Of a stretch of DNA of 21,296 nucleotides, positions 7,070-12,980 are shown in pieces. The position numbers and the translations under genes are program-made. The notes under the pieces were generated by a model. It searched no databases, had not been told where the DNA came from, and saw only the letters and a list, made by a program, of their open reading frames with translations. The stretch spans positions 1 through 21,296 of the forward strand of contig CAYRMV010000049.1 in assembly GCA_964425255.1 (NCBI GenBank), written 5' to 3'. The DNA is from CAYRMV01 sp964425255 (GTDB taxonomy: Bacteria > Bacteroidota > Bacteroidia > Flavobacteriales_D > Crocinitomicaceae). The stretch's first letter is position 1. Every line of letters begins with the position of its first letter.

Positions 7070-8701
7070 ATGCGTTTTCCAATTTTATATTTCACTTCTT
7101 TGATCTTTGTTATAACTGCTTGTTACAAAGGTCAGTCGGTCGATTTAATTGTGCACAATGCTAAAATCCACACCATGGATGAAAATGGCAAAGTGTGGGA
7201 AGCTATGGCGATTCGCGATGGTAAAATTGTGGAAGTCGGTGCTGAAAGACAAATTCTCAATAAATACAGTGCGGAAGAAGAATTAGATGCTCAGGGAAAG
7301 GAAATTTATCCGGGTTTGATCGATGCGCATACACACATGGTGGGATTGGCTGAACGAAAACTTAATTGTGACCTGACAAATTCGAAATCCTTCGCAGAAG
7401 TACTGGTTCGCATGGAGAAATTTGCATCGAAAACGGGAAAGCATTTTCTGGTCGGAAAAGGGTGGGATCAATCCTTGTGGGGAGGCGATTCGTTGCCAAC
7501 CAATCAAAAGTTGAACGAATTATTTCCCAAGCAACCCGTTGCGCTTTTTCGGATTGATGGACATGCTGTACTTGTAAACGATGTGTTGCTTAAACAATTG
7601 AAAATCGTCGAAAAAACACAGATTCCCAATGGATTAGTGGAAGTAAAAGCCGGAAAATGTACAGGCCTTTTACTGGAGAGAGCAATGGAGATGGCCTTGG
7701 ATGCAATACCTGCACCTAAAAAATCAGAAATGAAAGAAGCGATGTTGCAAGTTCAAAATGAATTGTTGCAATATGGTATTACGGGAATTCATGAAGCAGG
7801 AATCACACGGCAACAAGTGACGCTTTTTCAAGAATTGACACAATCAGGTCAACTCAAACTAGCTGTTTATGCCATGTTGTTGCCTTCCAAAGAAAACCGA
7901 GAATTTGCTCAAAAAGAAGGAATTTATCAGAAAAAAAACTTGACGATTCGTAGTTTTAAGGTGATTGGTGATGGCGCATTGGGTTCGCGTGGCGCTTGTT
8001 TGCGTCATCCGTATTCTGATTTCCCAGGCCATCATGGCGTTTTGACAACTTCTTTTGAAGACATGAAACAAATTGCCGATTTGTGTTCCGATTTAGGGTA
8101 TCAAATGAATACACACGCGATCGGAGATTCGACCAATGGATTGATTTTGCAATTGATTCAACGTCAGAATGAGATTCAGAAAGATCATCGTTGGCGCATC
8201 GAACATGCACAAGTTTTGTCTCCGAAAGATTTAGAATTGTTACCACTTTGTGGGGCTTTTCCTTCTGTTCAACCGACTCATGCTGTTAGTGATCAACGTT
8301 GGGCAGAAAGTCGTCTTGGGAAAGATCGAATGAAAGGAGCTTATGCTTACCAATCGATTTTAAATCAAACAGGGATTTTTGCATTTGGAACGGATTTTCC
8401 GGTAGAGGATCTAAATCCGTTTCTAACGATTCATGCGGCTGTCAATCGACAAGATCGCAATCACTTTCCTTCCGGTGGATTTTACCCACAAGAAGCCGTT
8501 TCATTGATGAATACCTTAAAGGCAATGACCATTTGGGCGGCAATGGCGGGTTTTCAAGAGGATCGTTTGGGTTCAATCGAAAAAGGCAAAGACGCGACAT
8601 TTGTTGTGTTGAATTCACCATTAAGTGAAAAGGGAAACCTCGTTTCGAATTATGCTTACATGACTTGGATAAATGGAAAAAAGGTTTACTCGTTCGAATA
8701 A
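7070..8701 (+). CDS. Lipoprotein amidohydrolase (amidohydrolase 3, YtcJ-like)
   Basis: A 543-residue product. Its N-terminus, MRFPILYFTSLIFVITAC, has a good lipobox (ITAC) with Cys18 as the lipid-bearing residue, so the enzyme is probably anchored in the envelope. It then shows the metal-dependent hydrolase fold: an N-terminal beta-sandwich strand (VDLIVHNAKIHTMDENG), PGLIDAHTH with His87 and His89, VIGDGALGSRGA near 300, NTHAIGD near 347, RIEHAQ near 375, FGTDFPVE near 439, and a closing GSIEKGKDATFVVL. Family members hydrolyse amide or related C-N bonds with one or two metal ions; the substrate cannot be read from sequence. It lies 9 bases after the SDR gene, as the third gene of the operon. 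The final residues run to a TAA at 8699-8701. Confidence 0.93.
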   Translation: MRFPILYFTSLIFVITACYKGQSVDLIVHNAKIHTMDENGKVWEAMAIRDGKIVEVGAERQILNKYSAEEELDAQGKEIYPGLIDAHTHMVGLAERKLNCDLTNSKSFAEVLVRMEKFASKTGKHFLVGKGWDQSLWGGDSLPTNQKLNELFPKQPVALFRIDGHAVLVNDVLLKQLKIVEKTQIPNGLVEVKAGKCTGLLLERAMEMALDAIPAPKKSEMKEAMLQVQNELLQYGITGIHEAGITRQQVTLFQELTQSGQLKLAVYAMLLPSKENREFAQKEGIYQKKNLTIRSFKVIGDGALGSRGACLRHPYSDFPGHHGVLTTSFEDMKQIADLCSDLGYQMNTHAIGDSTNGLILQLIQRQNEIQKDHRWRIEHAQVLSPKDLELLPLCGAFPSVQPTHAVSDQRWAESRLGKDRMKGAYAYQSILNQTGIFAFGTDFPVEDLNPFLTIHAAVNRQDRNHFPSGGFYPQEAVSLMNTLKAMTIWAAMAGFQEDRLGSIEKGKDATFVVLNSPLSEKGNLVSNYAYMTWINGKKVYSFE

Positions 8702-9098
8702 ACCTTTTCAAATCAAAACTTTCCTAAAACTACTTCGCTTAAAAAACCAGAGAAAAAACGAAGCGGTGCGGCAAATGTTCTACCTGCATTCGGTCAAATA
8801 CAAGCGAACAAAAAAGAATTAAATCCAATCAAACAAAACCTGATTTAATTCCAATTTCATAACACAAAGATGCTGTCTTTGTTACGACCCTTTCACATTA
8901 AATGAATATTTATTGTCTCTCATCGAGAATAATATTCATATCAATGAATAAAATTTTTATCTTTCGCTAATAAATTGATTTTAGTACGTTTCGAATGAGT
9001 TAGACGTGTAGAAGATTAAATACTTTGTTAAATTATTTTCAAGAATTTTATCTGCGTACATACTATTTTAGTATATTTAACTCAATAAACCATGGACT
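8702..9098. promoter_or_regulatory. Gene-free region with several dyads upstream of the acyl-CoA ligase gene
   Basis: No convincing gene is seen in these 397 bases. They hold an ACAAAGA/TCTTTGT hairpin (8864-8882) without a U-tract. An imperfect long dyad follows: ATGAATATT (8902-8910) against AATATTCAT (8931-8939), with an inner TCTC/GAGA pair. TATTCAT (8933-8939) can instead pair with ATGAATA (8944-8950). Just before the gene lies a 15-base dyad, ATACTAtttTAGTAT (9060-9074). The start of the region (to a stop at 8846-8848) is an open frame lacking a start and of somewhat different texture, perhaps a remnant. The dyads suggest operator sites for the downstream gene. Confidence 0.4.
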
Positions 9099-10865
9099 AT
9101 GAATGAAGTAAAAAGACTATTTGATATCCCTTATCACCAATTGGCAAAATACCCTAATGCCAAAATGTTTTCGACAAAAAGAAATGGAGTGTATGATTCG
9201 CTTTCTACCCAAACTTTTTTGGAAGAAGTAAATTTGGCTTCGCGTGGCTTGATTCATTTTGGTGTTCAACCTGGTGATCGCGTGGCGATTGTGTCATCGA
9301 ATCGGTATGAATGGAATGCCATGGATATCGCCATTCAGCAAGTTGGTGCTGTTGTTGTTCCTGTGTATCCGAATATTTCATCAGCAGATTATAAATACAT
9401 TTTTAACGATGCGGGAATCAAATTATGCGTTCTTGGTAATGAAGAATTGTTTCATAAATTGGACGTTTTAAAAAGTGAAATTGCTTCGTTGGAGCATATT
9501 TTTACATTTGATGAGGTTTCTGGTGCAAGACATTGGTCGGAATTGAAAAATGCTGCTTCGAATGTTGATCCATCCGAAGTTGAAAAGCGTAAAGAACCTA
9601 TTCAATTCGAGGATTTAGCTTCCATCATTTACACTTCAGGTACAACAGGAAATCCGAAAGGTGTAATGTTATCTCACCGAAATATTTTGTCGAATGTGCT
9701 AGCTTGTGTTCCACGAATTCCAGCAGATCATACCTCGCGCGTTTTATCGTTCTTACCGGTTTGCCACATTTATGAAAGAATGTTGCATTACTTGTACATG
9801 TATTTGGGTAGTTCGATTCATTTCGCGGAATCCATGGATACGATTGGAGACAATATCCGAGAAGTGAAACCACATGTATTTACGGCTGTACCTCGTTTGC
9901 TTGAAAAAGTATACGAAAAAATCATGGCAAAAGGGGATGAGCTAACAGGAATCAAGCGCAGTTTGTTTTTCTGGGCCGTTGCTTTGGGCGAAGAATACGA
10001 TGTCATCGGGAAGTCAGGTTGGTACAAATTCAAATTAGCCATTGCACGAAAATTAATTTTCAGTAAATGGCAAGAGGCCTTGGGAGGTGAAACAAAAGCA
10101 ATCGCTTCGGGAAGTGCTGCTTTACAACCACGTTTGGCGCGAATTTTCATGGCTGCAGGTATTCCGATTTTGGAAGGATATGGTTTGACGGAAACTTCGC
10201 CAGTTATCTCTGTAAATTGTTTTATCAAAGGTGTTCGTATTGGTACAGTTGGACCTTTGTTAGATAATGTTCAAGTTAAATTTGCGGAAGATGGCGAGAT
10301 TTTGGTAAAGGCACCGAGCGTTATGATGGGGTACTATAATTTACCAGAAAAAACGGCTGAAGATATCGACACGGATGGTTGGTTCCACACGGGGGATATT
10401 GGCGAAATGGTTGAAGGTAAATTCCTAAAAATTACAGATCGTAAAAAAGAAATTTTCAAAACTTCTGGAGGTAAGTTCATCATACCTCAGGTGATGGAAA
10501 ATAAGTTCAAGGAGTCGCGTTTCATTGAACAAATGATGGTGACAGGAGAAGGACAAAAATTCCCTTCAGCTTTGATTGTTCCAAATTTTGCTTTTGTTCG
10601 CGATTGGGCTAAAAGAAAAACGCTTGGTTTTGATGCCTTGTCAAACGAAGAGTTAATTCAAAAACAAGAAATTATTGATCGTATTCAACGGGAAGTTAAT
10701 GCATACAATGAAATTTATGGTAGCTGGGAAAAAATCAAAAAATTCCGCTTGCTTCCACAAGAATTGAGCATTGAAAACAATGAATTAACACCGACATTGA
10801 AGTTCAAACGAAAAATTATTGCAGCGAAATATGCCGCTTTAATTGACTCCATGTACCAAGATTAA
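9099..10865 (+). CDS. Long-chain fatty-acid-CoA ligase (AMP-forming)
   Basis: A 588-residue ANL-superfamily enzyme that activates a fatty acid with ATP to the acyl-adenylate and then the acyl-CoA, in the cytoplasm or at the inner membrane. The phosphate-binding signature YTSGTTGNPKG is at 178-188. The second core motif GYGLTETSP lies near 359-367, and the GWFHTGDIG hinge-region motif near 425-433, followed by the ITDRKKEIFKTSGGKFI segment that carries the hinge. The late GSWEKIKKFRLL and the ending LTPTLKFKRK carry the lysine region of the C-terminal domain. The length and the FadD15-like layout match the bacterial long-chain ligases common in Bacteroidota. A terminator follows directly, so it appears to be monocistronic. 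The start ATG is the first in frame after the dyad-rich upstream region. Confidence 0.94.
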   Translation: MNEVKRLFDIPYHQLAKYPNAKMFSTKRNGVYDSLSTQTFLEEVNLASRGLIHFGVQPGDRVAIVSSNRYEWNAMDIAIQQVGAVVVPVYPNISSADYKYIFNDAGIKLCVLGNEELFHKLDVLKSEIASLEHIFTFDEVSGARHWSELKNAASNVDPSEVEKRKEPIQFEDLASIIYTSGTTGNPKGVMLSHRNILSNVLACVPRIPADHTSRVLSFLPVCHIYERMLHYLYMYLGSSIHFAESMDTIGDNIREVKPHVFTAVPRLLEKVYEKIMAKGDELTGIKRSLFFWAVALGEEYDVIGKSGWYKFKLAIARKLIFSKWQEALGGETKAIASGSAALQPRLARIFMAAGIPILEGYGLTETSPVISVNCFIKGVRIGTVGPLLDNVQVKFAEDGEILVKAPSVMMGYYNLPEKTAEDIDTDGWFHTGDIGEMVEGKFLKITDRKKEIFKTSGGKFIIPQVMENKFKESRFIEQMMVTGEGQKFPSALIVPNFAFVRDWAKRKTLGFDALSNEELIQKQEIIDRIQREVNAYNEIYGSWEKIKKFRLLPQELSIENNELTPTLKFKRKIIAAKYAALIDSMYQD

Positions 10866-10886
10866 ACAGAAAATCGAATATTTTGT

Positions 10887-10925
10887 AAACTCTTTGTCTT
10901 TGCCGGCAAAGAGTTTTTTATTTTT
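10887..10925 (+). terminator. Intrinsic terminator after the acyl-CoA ligase gene
   Basis: A 10-bp stem: A10887 plus AACTCTTTG (10888-10896) pairs with CAAAGAGTT (10907-10915) plus T10916, around a ten-base loop, and runs into a T-rich tail (TTTTATTTTT). An alternative inner palindrome CTTTGCCGGCAAAG also exists. The tail runs into the box proposed as the rsmG promoter. Confidence 0.85.
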
Positions 10926-10926
10926 G
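10893..10926 (+). promoter_or_regulatory. Candidate leaderless promoter of rsmG embedded in the terminator
   Basis: TATTTTTG at 10919-10926 matches TAnnTTTG and ends 4 bases before the rsmG ATG. TTTG at 10893-10896 lies 22 bases upstream, and a second TTG at 10900-10902 lies 16 bases upstream; either could be the -33 element. The sequences overlap the terminator hairpin and its U-tract. Confidence 0.45.
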
Positions 10927-10930
10927 CAGC

Positions 10931-11569
10931 ATGGTTGATAATGAATCATTGATTAAATCGTATTTCCCTGAGATTACGGAACAGCAAATTACTCAGTTTG
11001 CTCAGCTAAGAAGTTTGTATGAATTTTGGAACGCCCAAATAAATGTGATTTCGAGGAAAGATTTGGATCATTTTTACGAACGTCATGTACTTCATGCCTT
11101 AGCAATTGCTAAAGTGATGAAATTTAATCCCGGAGCGGACGTTCTTGATGTGGGGACAGGCGGAGGATTTCCAGGAATTCCCTTGGCGATTATGTTTCCT
11201 GAAACCAATTTTACATTAGTTGACTCTATTGGGAAGAAAATTAAAGTCGTAAACGAAGTTGCCCAAGCACTTGGACTAACCAATGTAGAGGCATATCATC
11301 AACGTGCGGAAGACACTAAGAAACAATTCGATTTTGTTGTTAGTCGTGCCGTGACAGCCATGCCAGCCTTTATTCCGTGGATTGAACGAAAGTTTAAACA
11401 ATCCAACAACCACAAATTGAAAAACGGAATTTTATATTTAAAAGGAGGAGATTTGAAAGAAGAATTAAAACCCGTAAAACAAAAAGTAAAACTACATCCA
11501 ATTCCGACTTTTTTTAAAGAAGAATTTTTTGAAACGAAGATGGTCGTTTATGTGAAAATGGTGAAATAA
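10931..11569 (+). CDS. rsmG: 16S rRNA (guanine527-N7)-methyltransferase RsmG
   Basis: A 212-residue class I methyltransferase of the GidB/RsmG family, which uses S-adenosylmethionine to methylate N7 of G527 in 16S rRNA in the 30S subunit. N-terminal helices precede WNAQINVISRKD (33-44) and FYERHVLHAL (48-57). The SAM-binding loop DVLDVGTGGGFPG spans 70-82, with the acidic residue after strand two in VDSIGKK (97-103), and VSRAV is near 137-141. These are all diagnostic, and the length is typical. The ATG at 10931 is supported by its position right after a TAnnTTTG box; no Shine-Dalgarno site is present. Loss of this enzyme gives low-level streptomycin resistance in studied bacteria. Confidence 0.96.
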   Translation: MVDNESLIKSYFPEITEQQITQFAQLRSLYEFWNAQINVISRKDLDHFYERHVLHALAIAKVMKFNPGADVLDVGTGGGFPGIPLAIMFPETNFTLVDSIGKKIKVVNEVAQALGLTNVEAYHQRAEDTKKQFDFVVSRAVTAMPAFIPWIERKFKQSNNHKLKNGILYLKGGDLKEELKPVKQKVKLHPIPTFFKEEFFETKMVVYVKMVK

Positions 11570-11711
11570 TCATTTTCTCCTTTTATTATCAGAAATTTAT
11601 TTACCTTAGCGATAACTATGAAAGGGGAATCATAGTTTTCTATGGATTCCAAAACGAAAACGAACTATTTTTCGGCACTGTTTTTGGTGCTGTAAAGACA
11701 AAATAAAAACA
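11570..11711 (+). promoter_or_regulatory. Structured leader with mutually exclusive hairpins
   Basis: Between rsmG and the DUF4783 gene, AACTATGA (11614-11621) pairs with TCATAGTT (11630-11637). The downstream arm of that hairpin overlaps the upstream arm of a second one, GGAATCATAG (11626-11635) with CTAT-G-GATTCC (11640-11650, one bulged G). The two cannot form together. A third hairpin, CGGCAC (11673-11678) with GTGCTG (11687-11692), lies 19 bases before the ATG. Only short T-runs follow the first stem, so it could be a weak terminator of rsmG, an attenuator or an mRNA-stability element. Confidence 0.45.
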
Positions 11712-12095
11712 ATGAGCTTTGTATTTTCTTATGTAACAGCTTTTCTTTTAAGCGTTTTTTTAGTTGGGGAACTTCCATATACTGAGTTAGAAAAAGCATT
11801 TAATGCAGGTGATGCTTCATCTATTGTAAGTCATGGAAAAGAAAAAATGTTGGTTTCCATTTTAGACAAAGAGGGCGCATATAACCAATCTCAGGCTTCG
11901 ATGGTTTTAAAAGATTTTTTCGCCAAAAAACCAGTAACGTCGTTTAAGTTTACGTTCAAAGGGAAAGAATCCAACGAAGGTTCATTCGCAATTGGTGAAT
12001 ATATTTCCAAAGCAGAATCCTTTCGAGTGACCATCCAATTAAAAAAAATAAATCAAGATTACAAAATTGAACGACTAACCATCGAAAAGGATTAA
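11712..12095 (+). CDS. DUF4783-family exported protein
   Basis: A 127-residue product with a hydrophobic N-terminus (MSFVFSYVTAFLLSVFLVG) that acts as a signal peptide or anchor. The rest fits the Bacteroidota family DUF4783: LEKAFNAGDASSIVSHGKEK, VLKDFFAKKPVTSFKFTFKG, and a closing VTIQLKKINQDYKIERLTIEKD. The fold resembles small NTF2-like or SnoaL-like alpha-beta domains. The function is unknown. Members of this family often lie next to nadC in related genomes, as here with 40 bases between them. It follows a structured leader rather than a recognisable exact promoter box. Confidence 0.82.
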   Translation: MSFVFSYVTAFLLSVFLVGELPYTELEKAFNAGDASSIVSHGKEKMLVSILDKEGAYNQSQASMVLKDFFAKKPVTSFKFTFKGKESNEGSFAIGEYISKAESFRVTIQLKKINQDYKIERLTIEKD

Positions 12096-12123
12096 ACCCG
12101 ATACTTTTCCCCAAAAACTTTCG

Positions 12124-12131
12124 TAGCTTTG
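12124..12131 (+). promoter_or_regulatory. Candidate -7 box for nadC, leaderless spacing
   Basis: TAGCTTTG matches TAnnTTTG exactly and ends 4 bases before the nadC ATG, the same spacing as at rsmG. Only a T-rich ACTTTT, with no clear TTG, is present at the -33 distance. Transcripts from here would begin at or near the start codon. Confidence 0.4.
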
Positions 12132-12135
12132 TGTC

Positions 12136-12975
12136 ATGATAGACGCAATTATTCTCAATGCTTTAAAAGAAGATATTGGTGATGGAGATCATTCTTCATT
12201 GGCATGTGTACCTGAAAATGCTACTGGAAAAGCAACTTTATTCATCAAAGATGATGGAATTTTAGCCGGAATAGAATTGGCTCAACGCATTTTTGAATTG
12301 TACGATCCAACACTTCAAATGAGCATTCTTTTAACTGATGGAACCTATGTAAAATCGGGTGATATTGCTTTTACGGTGGAAGGTTCTTCGCGTTCTATAT
12401 TAGCTACCGAGCGTTTGGTCTTAAATTTCATGCAACGAATGAGTGGAATTGCAACCCAAACCAACCGAATTGTAAGCCTTTTAGATGGGTTAAATACCAA
12501 ACTTCTCGATACGCGAAAAACCACACCCGGAATTCGATACATGGAAAAATGGGCTGTTCGTATTGGGGGAGGACATAATCACCGTTTCGCTTTGTATGAC
12601 ATGATTATGCTGAAAGACAATCACATCGACTATGCAGGCGGAATAGAACCTGCAATCAAGCGAACACAAGAATACCTTCAGAAAATCGGTAAGGACTTGA
12701 AAATAGAAATTGAGGTGCGTAATATGGACGAACTTCATGAAGCATTGCGTGTGGGAGGATTTAACCGCATTATGTTGGATAATTTTACACCCGAAGAAAT
12801 TAAGCAGGCTTTACCACTTATTCCAGCAAATTACGAAGTAGAAGCTTCTGGAGGAATAACCTTAGAAACCATTCGATCTTACGCAGAAACAGGAGTACAT
12901 TTTATTTCTGTTGGCGCATTGACACATAGTTTCAAAAGTTTGGACATGAGTTTGAAAGCGGATTTAAGTCGTTGA
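12136..12975 (+). CDS. nadC: Quinolinate phosphoribosyltransferase (nicotinate-nucleotide pyrophosphorylase, carboxylating)
   Basis: A 279-residue cytoplasmic enzyme of NAD synthesis that converts quinolinate and PRPP to nicotinate mononucleotide with release of CO2 and PPi. The motifs are in the expected order: KEDIGDGDHS at 11-20, TERLVLNFMQRMSGIAT at 91-107, DTRKTTPG at 125-132, RIGGGHNHR at 142-150, MLKDNHI at 158-164, the acidic strand IEIEVRN near 180-186, RIMLDNF near 201-207 and EASGGI at 236-241. Length is typical. The nadA and nadB genes are not in the window. It converges with the minus-strand 12981 gene, with only 5 bases between stops and no terminator hairpin visible. Confidence 0.96.
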   Translation: MIDAIILNALKEDIGDGDHSSLACVPENATGKATLFIKDDGILAGIELAQRIFELYDPTLQMSILLTDGTYVKSGDIAFTVEGSSRSILATERLVLNFMQRMSGIATQTNRIVSLLDGLNTKLLDTRKTTPGIRYMEKWAVRIGGGHNHRFALYDMIMLKDNHIDYAGGIEPAIKRTQEYLQKIGKDLKIEIEVRNMDELHEALRVGGFNRIMLDNFTPEEIKQALPLIPANYEVEASGGITLETIRSYAETGVHFISVGALTHSFKSLDMSLKADLSR

Positions 12976-12980
12976 TTATT

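Noticed and set aside
8775..8822. Fifteen-codon ATG frame in the gap after the amidohydrolase gene
   Set aside because: Too short, no promoter or recognisable product; better treated as part of a possible remnant.
8864..8882. Hairpin ACAAAGA/TCTTTGT as a terminator of the 4842-8701 operon
   Set aside because: It is AT-rich, lies 160 bases after the stop and has no U-tract on either side.
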